From: a virus
IMG/VR virus record: IMGVR_UViG_3300025141_000368
Coordinates: 1 to 34,699 of that record
Direction: 5' to 3' (one strand)
Length of the DNA stretch: 34,699 bases
Every line of letters starts with the position of its first letter. Position 1 is the stretch's first letter. Position numbers and translations under genes: made by a program. Shown here in pieces: positions 1-8,034 of this stretch. The notes below the pieces were generated by a model. That model made no database searches. It had not been told where the DNA came from and worked only from the letters and a program-made list of their open reading frames with translations.

Positions 1-294
1 ATATCAAGTTCTGTTGATGTAAGCACCACGGAAGGCTATCATGATTTTGATTTAAATAGTGATGGTATTGCACATTTGCAAAGTGCGATTGATTCGAGTG
101 GTACTGCTTTTGTGGGACTTGTTAGTTCTTATCATGACTATGGAGAACATGCACCTACCTCTGGTGGCGATTATAGTAGATTTCAAGTAACTTATACTGA
201 CTACACAGGTACATCAAGAGACCCGAAGGTAGATATAACTTATATAACAGTAGCAGTAACAGATAACGCAACATTTTTTGGAGCAAACTTTTAA
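1..294 (+). CDS. Partial virion structural protein, DNRLRE-like C-terminus
   Basis: The frame is open from base 1 to the TAA at 292-294, so this is the C-terminal 97 residues of a gene that starts outside the window. An internal TTG at 76 is not needed as a start. The residues (HDFDLNSDGIAHLQSAIDSS, then YTDYTGTSRDPKVDITY) resemble DNRLRE-type beta-sandwich domains found at the ends of phage and bacterial surface proteins. I infer a tail, fibre or head-surface protein. The next gene starts inside its stop codon (TAATG). Confidence 0.7.
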   Translation: MSSSVDVSTTEGYHDFDLNSDGIAHLQSAIDSSGTAFVGLVSSYHDYGEHAPTSGGDYSRFQVTYTDYTGTSRDPKVDITYITVAVTDNATFFGANF

Positions 295-446
295 TGGAAG
301 AAACACTTAAAACAACTGGAGCAGGAATGGGAGGATGGTGGCTATCAATTAGTGGATGGTTGCCAGAGATAGTGTCATTAAGTGTGGGAATTGCTACACT
401 AATATATCTTATTATTAAGATAAAGAAGGAACTGAGAACAAAATAG
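294..446 (+). CDS. Small single-span membrane protein, holin candidate
   Basis: A 50-residue ORF starting at the ATG that overlaps the preceding TAA. It has a short polar N-terminus, a hydrophobic stretch (residues about 25-41, ending in IATLIYLIIKI) and a basic tail KKELRTK. One transmembrane span with a positive tail fits small podovirus holins. It lies beside a second small membrane gene and a phosphoesterase. No endolysin is visible here, so the lysis role is inference from size, topology and place. Confidence 0.6.
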   Translation: MEETLKTTGAGMGGWWLSISGWLPEIVSLSVGIATLIYLIIKIKKELRTK

Positions 447-456
447 GGAGAACAGT

Positions 457-1236
457 ATGCCAAAATCGGATAAGGGTGTTGTCAAAAGAGTAATAGTAAC
501 GCCAGACAAACACTTTCCCTTACACGACCAGAAGGCTATAAACTGTCTTAAGAAAGCAATAGAGATAGTTAAACCGGATGCTTACATAGATATCGGGGAT
601 GTTGGGGAGTTTCATGCTTTTTCTGCTTGGAAGTTCAAGCGTGTGAAGAAGCCCCCACTAGAGTACTTGATTGAAAGTTTTGATCAAGATGTAAAGGATG
701 TTAATAAGGGGATGGATATGGTAGATGAATCCTTAGATAAGGCTGGATGTAAAGAGAAGTATATTACAGAAGGCAACCATGACAACTGGCTCAATATGGC
801 AGTTGGAATGTATCCATATCTTCCTCAATATAGATTTGCCAATGCTGTAAAGTTAAAAGATAGAGGATATACGTACTATCCATTCGGTAAGGCTTTAAAG
901 TTAGGAAAGCTTTACTTCTACCACGGCCACCAATATGGTGGTCAATATCACGCAGCTAATCATCTCAGAAAGATGGGATGTAATGTTATGTACGGGCATT
1001 GGCATGATTTACAACATATGACTGCAACTCATATGGACGGGCCAAAAGCAGCATGGTCAATTGGGTGCTTGAAAGATATGAGCCCCAAAGCTAATGATTG
1101 GCTTGCTAATAGAAATGTTAACTGGGCACATGCATTCGCTATAGTTGATTTTTATAAGACCGGTCTATTTACAGTTCATATAATACAAATAATAAACGGT
1201 AAGACTTCATTATGGGGTGAATTAATTGAGGGTTAA
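457..1236 (+). CDS. Calcineurin-like metallophosphoesterase
   Basis: A 259-residue protein with the ordered metal-binding motifs of the calcineurin-like phosphoesterase fold: DKH (residues 17-19), GD (47-48), GNHDN (106-110), HGH (156-158) and GHWH (180-183). Such enzymes use two metal ions to hydrolyse phosphomono- or diesters, and phage members are common near structural or lysis genes with unknown substrates. The start ATG follows AGGGAGAACAGT. The next gene begins in its TAA (TAATG), which suggests translational coupling. Confidence 0.9.
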   Translation: MPKSDKGVVKRVIVTPDKHFPLHDQKAINCLKKAIEIVKPDAYIDIGDVGEFHAFSAWKFKRVKKPPLEYLIESFDQDVKDVNKGMDMVDESLDKAGCKEKYITEGNHDNWLNMAVGMYPYLPQYRFANAVKLKDRGYTYYPFGKALKLGKLYFYHGHQYGGQYHAANHLRKMGCNVMYGHWHDLQHMTATHMDGPKAAWSIGCLKDMSPKANDWLANRNVNWAHAFAIVDFYKTGLFTVHIIQIINGKTSLWGELIEG

Positions 1237-1493
1237 TGGAAACATTCGTAGAAATAATAGAGCGGGTCGGTGTGCCGGTAGCTATGTGTATGGCTTTCGG
1301 ATTCTTCATATGGAAGCAGAATCAGTTCATACAGACAGAACTTCAAAAAGAGATGAGGGAGTCATTTGCTAGGTTAGAAGGGATTATAATTGGATTGATA
1401 AACGCTTTAAAAAAACACACTATAGATATAAAAGAATTGAAAGCGAGCTATACAGCTCTCGTCAATATAGTACAAAAACTATTTAAAAAATAA
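1236..1493 (+). CDS. BhlA/UviB-like small membrane protein (holin or spanin-like)
   Basis: An 85-residue protein with one N-terminal hydrophobic segment (residues about 11-25, VGVPVAMCMAFGFFIWKQ) followed by a long charged helix, probably coiled coil, ending KLFKK. That layout, one span then a cytoplasmic amphipathic helix, resembles BhlA/UviB bacteriocin-holin proteins. Its start is coupled to the phosphoesterase stop. With the 50-residue membrane protein upstream it may form a two-component lysis set, but this is inferred from topology. Confidence 0.6.
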   Translation: METFVEIIERVGVPVAMCMAFGFFIWKQNQFIQTELQKEMRESFARLEGIIIGLINALKKHTIDIKELKASYTALVNIVQKLFKK

Positions 1494-1508
1494 AAAGGAG
1501 ATTAAAAA

Positions 1509-1652
1509 ATGGATTGGATTGCAGCTAACTGGGAATATATGCTAATAGGTATACTTTGTATAGATAAAGCAGTAGCATTAAGTCCTACGGAATGGGATGA
1601 TCTCATTTGGACTTCAGTAAAAAAGGCAATTTATAAAGCAGTGGGGAAATAA
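1509..1652 (+). CDS. Hypothetical protein, 47 aa
   Basis: ATG at 1509 follows AAAAAGGAGATTAAAAA, a good ribosome binding site. The product has tryptophans near both ends and a mildly hydrophobic N-terminal half (YMLIGILCIDKAVAL), so it may be membrane-associated. It ends one base before the next start. Function not recognised. Confidence 0.6.
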   Translation: MDWIAANWEYMLIGILCIDKAVALSPTEWDDLIWTSVKKAIYKAVGK

Positions 1653-1653
1653 T

Positions 1654-1803
1654 ATGTTAAAGATAATAATAAGTAAATTAGTAAAGAAACATGGTCTTAA
1701 AGGACTATTGTTTAAGATTGGTGATTTGGCTGTAAAGATCACTAAATCTAAGGAAGATGACAAAGCTTGGGCTAAAGCTAAAAAGTTCTTGGAAGAGCTT
1801 TAA
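1654..1803 (+). CDS. Hypothetical basic protein, 49 aa
   Basis: A lysine-rich, helix-prone 49-residue product (starts MLKIIISKLVKKHG, ends AKAKKFLEEL). It begins one base after the previous stop and ends with TAATG. It could be a small amphipathic structural or lysis accessory peptide. No family recognised. Confidence 0.55.
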   Translation: MLKIIISKLVKKHGLKGLLFKIGDLAVKITKSKEDDKAWAKAKKFLEEL

Positions 1804-1943
1804 TGTCATATAGTTGTACAATAGATTATAATTGGGAGAGGGACTACACTACTCCTCCTTGGTTCTCTCGGCTCACATGTTCTGGCGGTATGTTGACTGT
1901 TGTGTATACCTCTCCCAATAATTTAGAGGAAGAAGATGCCTAA
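1803..1943 (+). CDS. Doubtful 46-aa ORF overlapping a hairpin element
   Basis: This ORF starts in the previous TAA (TAATG, with GGAAGAG upstream) and would run 8 bases into the next gene. Its middle is almost wholly occupied by the inverted-repeat element at 1831-1919, and its composition (many Ser, Thr, Trp, two Cys) is unlike its neighbours. It may be a coincidental reading of a structured RNA rather than a gene. Confidence 0.25.
   Translation: MSYSCTIDYNWERDYTTPPWFSRLTCSGGMLTVVYTSPNNLEEEDA
1831..1919 (+). ncRNA. Candidate structured RNA element closed by an 11-bp stem
   Basis: ATTGGGAGAGG at 1831-1841 is the exact reverse complement of CCTCTCCCAAT at 1909-1919. Just inside, TACAC (1845-1849) pairs exactly with GTGTA (1902-1906). 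The enclosed DNA is clearly richer in G+C (about 48% in the line from 1861) than neighbouring coding DNA. It sits between the small late genes and the tail gene, whose ribosome binding site GAGGAAGAAG follows at once. There is no U-run, so a simple terminator is unlikely. An RNA processing site or structured 5' leader is my inference. Confidence 0.5.
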
Positions 1944-4242
1944 GCAGCTTTATAAGATTACTCAGTTTCATGGAGGTTTGAATAGTAATTCAGATGCTAG
2001 AGATATAGCTGAGAATGAGCTATCTGAAGCTACTGATGTAATGGTGGATGAGTTGGGTAAGATTAGGTTGATGGGTGGAGAAGCTACCCATGGTACTATT
2101 CAGGCTCAAAATGATAGTGAAATTAATCCTGGTTATGGTTTATTTCAATTTAGCCATGATAGACGTGATGGGCATACAGCTGCAGCAGGAACGGAAGTAG
2201 AAACTGATTATATGGTATTTTCCGATCCTGATACTCAAGGAACGGTAGACATCTATAGTAATGAAGATGATACGTGGGGTAGTCCTATAACTGGTATGAC
2301 AGATAATACTGGAAGTACATTACGCAAGGATGTATTCTATGTTGTAGATGGAGCTTTAAGGGTATGTGATAGTGATTTTGCTCATAGTAATGTTAATAAG
2401 TGGTATGGGTATGTTAAAAGAACACATTTTAGTGGTCTTACACCTGGAGGATCTGCAGATGCTTATGATACATGGCTTCTTTCAAATGCTGAAATAGCTG
2501 CTCCTACTAAGGGAATAGTAGGGACGCTGCTTGATACATCAGCTGCTGGGGATGCTAGTACTACATCTTTAACTGAGGGTGATGTATTTACTGGTGACTG
2601 GGAAAATGAGATAGTAGGACATATAGTTTTAAATAGTACAACTGATGAAACTGTAGCCATTACTTCCTATACGGATGCAGATACTGTAGGAACTGACGCA
2701 ATAGCTAGTGGAAATTGGTCTGGTGATGCATTTTATGTTTTTCCTCCTGCTGGTACTGGATTTAATCTACATGTTACATCTAGTGGGTCTTCAGGGAATA
2801 TACCTGCAGGGACTTATGAATTTGCAACAACTTTTATATACGATAAAGAACCTGGAGATCTATCTGGAGGGGATCAAGAATCTTTACTTTTCATCTGTCC
2901 AGGAACGATAGCCGTTACTGCGAATCAATATCTGACAATGAATATATGGGCAAATGCTCCTTATGATGCTAGAATAACAGGTGGCAGAGTATATACAAGA
3001 ATAGAAAATAGTAATGATGAATGGCAGCAAGTTTCAGAAATAAGTTTAAAAAATGGTGTTAGGCTATCATCTATTCAAGCTTATGTAGGTACTTCGGCAT
3101 GGGGGAATCTTGACTCTACAAATAATGTTACTACACTTTGCCTGGATGCTTCACATACCGTATTGTCTTTATCTCCTATTACTTATGAAATTAATGCTGG
3201 TATATCTCAAGGTGCTTCTTCTAATACAGCTAAATATAAAACTGCAGTTATAGCTAATAGAATAGCCTATATAGGTAATGTTCAATATGATGGTACTATT
3301 TATGGAGATGCTGTATTCAAGTCTCCTGTTAATAAGTTTGATATATTTACTAGCGATAGAAGACTTGAAGCAAATATAAATGATGGAGATAGTATAGTTA
3401 AGCTTGAAGTTTATGCAGATAGACTTTTGATTTTCAAGAAGAAAAAACTGGAACTTCTGAATATTTCTCAAGAAGTAGAATTTGTAGAAGATACATTTAT
3501 GCATAAGGGAGTATCCCATCCTGCTGCTACTTGCAAAACTGACTTTGGTATAGCATGGGTTAATAAGCAGGGATGCTATTTATATGATGGGCAGAAAGTA
3601 AATAACTTGCTTGAAAAAGGTGGTAGACAAATAATAAAAGAAAGTGATTGGGCTACATTTACTACTAATGAACCTATGATTGGCTATATTCCCAAGAAAA
3701 GACAACTTCTTGTTGTAGATGATAATAGTACTACTGGTACTGGTAAGACATTTTTATATGATTTGGTAACACAATCTTGGGTTAAGGGAGCTGATGCTAC
3801 TATTACAAGCCAAGCTTTAACAAATTTTGTTACAGATTGGAATGGTGATTTAGTATATGCACATACTAGCGATACAGGTACATTTGTTAAGTGGGATGAT
3901 ACTGCAGATAGTAGTACAGCTGTAGATATAAAAACTAAAGATATAGATTTTGGACAACCAGCACAAACTAAGAGGATCTATAAATTTTATGTTACGCATA
4001 GAGGTAGTGCTAGTAATATTCAACTATCTTATGCTAAGGATGGGGATCAAGATACATATACCGAAGCTGGTTCTGAATTACCAGTAACCTCTGCTGTAAC
4101 TGATTGGGTTACTACAGCAATTACTCCTACTACATTTAGTTGTAATTCAATACGTTTAAGACTATTTAGTGATGGAACTACACCAGCTAATTTTGAGATT
4201 AATGATATAACTATAGTATTTAGGTTGAAAGGACGGAGATAG
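1936..4242 (+). CDS. Tail-nozzle/beta-propeller-like structural protein
   Basis: A 768-residue acidic, Gly/Ser/Thr-rich protein. The N-terminus (KITQFHGGLNSNSDARDIAE, then DELGKIRLMGG) has the GGL...G-I-R pattern seen at the start of podovirus tail nozzle (T7 gp12-type) and related ejection-apparatus proteins. The middle has repeated beta motifs such as DGDSIVKLEVYADRLLIFKK and FGIAWVNKQGCYLYDG (residues about 480-560), typical of propeller blades. I infer a distal tail or adaptor component; the exact family needs a profile search. Start ATG follows AGAGGAAGAAG; the stop overlaps the next GTG region. Confidence 0.6.
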   Translation: MPKQLYKITQFHGGLNSNSDARDIAENELSEATDVMVDELGKIRLMGGEATHGTIQAQNDSEINPGYGLFQFSHDRRDGHTAAAGTEVETDYMVFSDPDTQGTVDIYSNEDDTWGSPITGMTDNTGSTLRKDVFYVVDGALRVCDSDFAHSNVNKWYGYVKRTHFSGLTPGGSADAYDTWLLSNAEIAAPTKGIVGTLLDTSAAGDASTTSLTEGDVFTGDWENEIVGHIVLNSTTDETVAITSYTDADTVGTDAIASGNWSGDAFYVFPPAGTGFNLHVTSSGSSGNIPAGTYEFATTFIYDKEPGDLSGGDQESLLFICPGTIAVTANQYLTMNIWANAPYDARITGGRVYTRIENSNDEWQQVSEISLKNGVRLSSIQAYVGTSAWGNLDSTNNVTTLCLDASHTVLSLSPITYEINAGISQGASSNTAKYKTAVIANRIAYIGNVQYDGTIYGDAVFKSPVNKFDIFTSDRRLEANINDGDSIVKLEVYADRLLIFKKKKLELLNISQEVEFVEDTFMHKGVSHPAATCKTDFGIAWVNKQGCYLYDGQKVNNLLEKGGRQIIKESDWATFTTNEPMIGYIPKKRQLLVVDDNSTTGTGKTFLYDLVTQSWVKGADATITSQALTNFVTDWNGDLVYAHTSDTGTFVKWDDTADSSTAVDIKTKDIDFGQPAQTKRIYKFYVTHRGSASNIQLSYAKDGDQDTYTEAGSELPVTSAVTDWVTTAITPTTFSCNSIRLRLFSDGTTPANFEINDITIVFRLKGRR

Positions 4243-4424
4243 TGACAAGGCAAGAAAGAATAGCTTTACATAAGAAGCAAGAAAGATTACAAGTAAAATC
4301 TGGAGTTCCTATAGCTTCTGAGTTAAAAGAAGGTGTTCCAGTATTAAGATCTACGACTGAGGGTGTGGTAGAATATGTACGACACAATGGTAAATTATAC
4401 AAGAAAGTATACGATTCTGATTAA
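4242..4424 (+). CDS. Small late protein, 60 aa
   Basis: Starts with GTG right after the preceding TAG (TAGTGA), with GGACGGAGATA as ribosome binding site. The first half is basic and helix-prone (RQERIALHKKQERLQVK). The second half (STTEGVVEYVRHNGKLYKKV) looks like a short beta structure. Genes of this size often sit in phage tail operons, but I recognise no family. Confidence 0.6.
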   Translation: MTRQERIALHKKQERLQVKSGVPIASELKEGVPVLRSTTEGVVEYVRHNGKLYKKVYDSD

Positions 4425-4462
4425 AAAAACATAAAACTTGGGATGAAATTTAGGAGATAGTT

Positions 4463-5458
4463 ATGGGATATGGTAGAGCATTATTAATGAGAGATGTAAA
4501 AAAAGAGGAGGAAGAACTTCAAAAAAAAGCTAAAAAGAAAAGTCTTTGGGGTTCTATTGGCAGAACTATTGGTGGTTTAGGGGCAATGGCTTTAACTGGT
4601 GGTGCTGTAAATCCATTAACAGTCGGACTTATTTCTGGAGGTGCTAGTTTTCTAGGTGGTGCTGTTGGAGCTAGTACACTTGGTGGAGGAAAGCTAACTG
4701 GAGGTAGATTCTTCCAGTCTAGTAGGGAGGAAGCACAAAAAGAATTAGGTGCATTTGGTACTCAAAATTTAACTTCTGCTCTTACATCTGGACTTACTGC
4801 TGGTATAGGACAGGCTACAAAACTCTATGTGGCAGGTTCTAAGGCTGCAGAAGCTGGTAAATCCGCTGAAGAGGTATCAAAGATTAGAAAAGGTGTAGGT
4901 TTTAAAGAAGGATATAAAGATAGTTTCTTTGGAAAGATTGGAGAAAAGCGTGAACTAGCAAGGCAAGCGAAAGTTGTGGAGGGTTATGAAAAAGCAGGAT
5001 ATTTTGATGAAGTAGAGAATATTTCTGCATTAGATGTTGAAAAAAAGAAAGCAGACGCTTTAAAGCAATTCCTTTCAAGCGATGAAAATAGAAAAAAATA
5101 TGGAGACTCATTGTATAGAGAGGGTGCTGGATTTGGATTTGATGATGTAGAGACAACTAGAGATGTGATGGCTCTTGATGTTACGCCAGTTAATATAGAT
5201 AATATATATCCAAAGAAAGTAAGTGCATGGGATAAATTTAAAGACTTTGTTGATGTATCAGACGTAAAAAAAGAGAGGGATATAGAATCAAAGCTTTCAC
5301 AATATCGTGAACAAATGATAGCTGATATTCCAACAGAATCTGTTGAACATAAATTAGGGATTGGAACTGGATATGATCCTAAATGGGGATATAGACCTTC
5401 TACTTGGAAACCTGAAGAAGGTACTTGGCTTAGAAGATTTTATGATGAAAAGTATTAA
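4463..5458 (+). CDS. Putative internal/tail virion protein, glycine-rich hydrophobic N-terminus
   Basis: 331 residues; start follows TAGGAGATAGTT. Residues about 1-30 are charged and helical (KKEEEELQKKAKKK), about 30-80 are a Gly/Ala-rich hydrophobic stretch (GRTIGGLGAMALTGGAVNPL and onward), and the rest is soluble. That N-terminus resembles phage internal or ejection proteins that insert into membranes during DNA entry. The neighbours are other long structural proteins. The role is inferred from composition and order. Confidence 0.55.
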   Translation: MGYGRALLMRDVKKEEEELQKKAKKKSLWGSIGRTIGGLGAMALTGGAVNPLTVGLISGGASFLGGAVGASTLGGGKLTGGRFFQSSREEAQKELGAFGTQNLTSALTSGLTAGIGQATKLYVAGSKAAEAGKSAEEVSKIRKGVGFKEGYKDSFFGKIGEKRELARQAKVVEGYEKAGYFDEVENISALDVEKKKADALKQFLSSDENRKKYGDSLYREGAGFGFDDVETTRDVMALDVTPVNIDNIYPKKVSAWDKFKDFVDVSDVKKERDIESKLSQYREQMIADIPTESVEHKLGIGTGYDPKWGYRPSTWKPEEGTWLRRFYDEKY

Positions 5459-5476
5459 AGATAGAGGATTAAAATA

Positions 5477-6412
5477 ATGGCTGGATACAGTAAAGGTATA
5501 GTAGATACACGTAAACTCAACAAGAATAGTAAAGCCAAGTTAGGTCGTGGTGGCGATACTAAAATACGTGAGGTAGATAATAGGGAATCTCATGTTAATG
5601 CTTTAGAAGCTTATCTTATTGATGTTAATGGTAAGGCAGGGGAAGAGTATGCTAAAAGAGTTGGTGCTGGTACTGTAAATCCTCTTACTGGTATGCCTGA
5701 ATATCATCCTCTAGGGTTCTACGGAAATCAACCTCATGATCATGAGGCTGGTGGCAAAATAAATCTTACTGGCCCATCTGAAGAACAGCTAGAATCATTA
5801 AGTGATGATGACCCCTACAGTTATGAAGCGTTAAAGGATGTAACAGGGGAAACATTAACAGAATTTGATCCAACTCTTGGAGAAGATGATGTACAATATT
5901 TTGAAGGTATCTTTACTGATAAGCCTTTTGATTTTCTTGAACGGCAACAAGATTTAACTACTAGAGGATTAACCAGTGCTTATAGTGATACTATGGGTGC
6001 ATTGGGGAGTCAAGAAAAAACTCTTGGACTTCAAGGAGAGGGTCTTACGGCTCAACAAACAGCTCTTGGTAGGACTACAGGACGTGGATATGCTCAGGCT
6101 ACTGGGGCTGCAGCTACAGCAACTTCAAAATCAGGTTTGGCTACTAGTGGAACTATAACTCAAGGATTAGAAACACAGAAAAAACAATTATTTCAAGATT
6201 ACTCAGCTGGAATGGGCGATATTCAGCGAGAAAGAGCTGGTATAGATATATCAATGGGCGATATTCAGCGAGAAAGAGAAACTGCATTAGATACATTGAC
6301 TTTAGGTAAAGATACAGCAGCTCTAGACCTTTCAGCAGGTATATATACTGAGCAGCAAAGACAGTTGGATGAGTATTGGGATATGATTGGAATGCGTCAA
6401 CAAGTTGGATAG
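5477..6412 (+). CDS. Putative virion protein with 14-residue tandem repeat
   Basis: 311 residues, acidic, Gln/Gly/Thr-rich, predicted mostly helical in its C-terminal half (residues about 165-311). It carries a near-tandem repeat, MGDIQRER, twice with a 14-residue period, encoded by identical DNA. The N-terminal third contains GGDTKIREVDNRESHVNALE and a His-rich HDHEAGG segment. It lies between two other putative structural proteins. No catalytic motif seen; probably structural or a scaffold. Confidence 0.55.
   Translation: MAGYSKGIVDTRKLNKNSKAKLGRGGDTKIREVDNRESHVNALEAYLIDVNGKAGEEYAKRVGAGTVNPLTGMPEYHPLGFYGNQPHDHEAGGKINLTGPSEEQLESLSDDDPYSYEALKDVTGETLTEFDPTLGEDDVQYFEGIFTDKPFDFLERQQDLTTRGLTSAYSDTMGALGSQEKTLGLQGEGLTAQQTALGRTTGRGYAQATGAAATATSKSGLATSGTITQGLETQKKQLFQDYSAGMGDIQRERAGIDISMGDIQRERETALDTLTLGKDTAALDLSAGIYTEQQRQLDEYWDMIGMRQQVG
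6211..6278 (+). repeat. Two exact 26-nt direct repeats, 42-nt period
   Basis: Positions 6211-6236 and 6253-6278 are identical (each begins AATGGGCGATATTCAGCGAG). They stay in frame and encode the repeated MGDIQRER peptide. Perfect identity at DNA level suggests a recent tandem duplication. Confidence 0.9.
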
Positions 6413-6438
6413 ATTAATATTTATAAAAGGAAATATTT

Positions 6439-8034
6439 ATGGCAAATATAATAGTAGAAAGAAGTGCAATAGCAGATTTTTTGGATGATCTTCCAGGTCT
6501 GTTGATGCAATATAAGCAGATGGAATGGGCTATGGAAGAGAGAGCTTTAGAGAGGGAAGAACGTAAAGCTGCTGGTACGCAGCAAATACTTCTCAAGGAA
6601 TATTACGATAAAAAGGCTGAAGTAAGAACAACCGAAAAGGTATTTGATCAATATGATAATCTAAAGCCTTCAGATGTATCTTCAAGTGGTGGTGGTGCTG
6701 AACTTATTTCTATTGTAGATAACCAAAATAATATAGATATGGATGCTATTACTCAAAATCTAAATACTCTAAGCACTTATCAATCTGGTCTAGAGTCTAG
6801 CCTTGGTGAATTAAGAGGTCAAGCTCAAATTTTACAAGAAATGCAGTTAGATTATGCAGGGCCTGAAGGAGTATTAGAACAGGATGAATATGAAGAATTT
6901 AGAAAGCATGCTTTAACAGCAATGGATGAAGGTGGTCTTGGATGGACTACTACAGCAGGTGCAGATGTTGAATTTTATAAAAAAGATCCTACTACAAGAC
7001 AGCTTGAAGCCATGAAGATTTCTGAACATATGCAGAAGGAAGCAAAGGCTGGAGCTACAACGCATTATGCTATATTGCAAGCAGTATTTACTCCGGGTGA
7101 GGGAGAAGATACTGATGATTTAGTTGATAAACTTACTTATGAAGATGCATCTGGTAATGAGATAGAGCCATCTAAAGAAATTATAGGTGCTATACAAAAC
7201 ATGGCTGGACAGAGTGGAAGCTATGATGACTTCTTAACTAATCTAGCTGCTTATGAGTTAGATCCAGCATTAGGTGGTGGTCAAATTAGAAGGGAATTGC
7301 TTGCTAATCCTAATACACAGCAATTATTTAATAACTTACAGAGGCATGCTAAGGCAATTTCAACTTTAGATAATGAGCTTGCTGGTATTAATGAACCAGA
7401 TCAAGCTACAGATATTGATAATTTTGTCTCCAGTATTTCAGAAGTAACTAATAAAGAAGCCCTCTTTGGTCTCTATGATCAGGCTATATCTGGTAAGGAT
7501 CCATCATTGCATGAGCCATTCTTCAATGCAATAGAAGCACAGCTTGGAGGCATTGATGCCTATCCAGAATATAAAGCTTATAAAGGTCTTGGTGGTGGAG
7601 ATCCTGAAGAAGATAAAGATATCGGTAGCTTAATACCATCACAAAAAGAATTAGCTTTACAATCATTAGCAAGCCTTAATCAGCAGATAGGTGCAGACTC
7701 TACTTATATGGCAGAGTATGATGCTATAGCAGATTCTTTAGAGGAAGTACAAGATTATAGTTATGATAGATTTTTAGAACTTGCAAAGTTAGATCCGGAT
7801 AATGTAGATCCTTACCTACTACCAAGCCGTGCTAGACTTGTCTGGTGGGGAATGGCTAGTCCTTCAAATGATATAGAGGAAGAGATTGCCAGACTCGGTG
7901 GTGACTATAGAAGTGCATCAGGACAGCAAATGCTAAATCCATTTCCGGATCCAGTAGAGGATAGATTAGAAGACAATAGAGCCAAGAGAATAGAAATGGA
8001 GAGAACACTACAATTATTAGAGGGGAATGATTAA
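6439..8034 (+). CDS. Putative virion protein, 531 aa, helical
   Basis: Start follows AAAAGGAAATATTT. The product is acidic and largely helical, with a charged N-terminal helix (MEWAMEERALEREERKA), long Asp/Glu/Gln-rich helices and a C-terminal coiled coil (EDRLEDNRAKRIEMERTLQL). Its TAA overlaps the ATG of the giant protein (TAATG), so the two are probably co-translated and may be partners in the virion, for example scaffold or internal core. No enzyme motif seen. Confidence 0.55.
   Translation: MANIIVERSAIADFLDDLPGLLMQYKQMEWAMEERALEREERKAAGTQQILLKEYYDKKAEVRTTEKVFDQYDNLKPSDVSSSGGGAELISIVDNQNNIDMDAITQNLNTLSTYQSGLESSLGELRGQAQILQEMQLDYAGPEGVLEQDEYEEFRKHALTAMDEGGLGWTTTAGADVEFYKKDPTTRQLEAMKISEHMQKEAKAGATTHYAILQAVFTPGEGEDTDDLVDKLTYEDASGNEIEPSKEIIGAIQNMAGQSGSYDDFLTNLAAYELDPALGGGQIRRELLANPNTQQLFNNLQRHAKAISTLDNELAGINEPDQATDIDNFVSSISEVTNKEALFGLYDQAISGKDPSLHEPFFNAIEAQLGGIDAYPEYKAYKGLGGGDPEEDKDIGSLIPSQKELALQSLASLNQQIGADSTYMAEYDAIADSLEEVQDYSYDRFLELAKLDPDNVDPYLLPSRARLVWWGMASPSNDIEEEIARLGGDYRSASGQQMLNPFPDPVEDRLEDNRAKRIEMERTLQLLEGND

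Noticed and set aside
3169-3519. Minus-strand ORF of 116 aa inside the tail-nozzle-like gene
   Set aside because: Ile/Ser/Tyr-rich shadow of an AT-rich gene on the other strand, with no ribosome binding site and no place in the operon.
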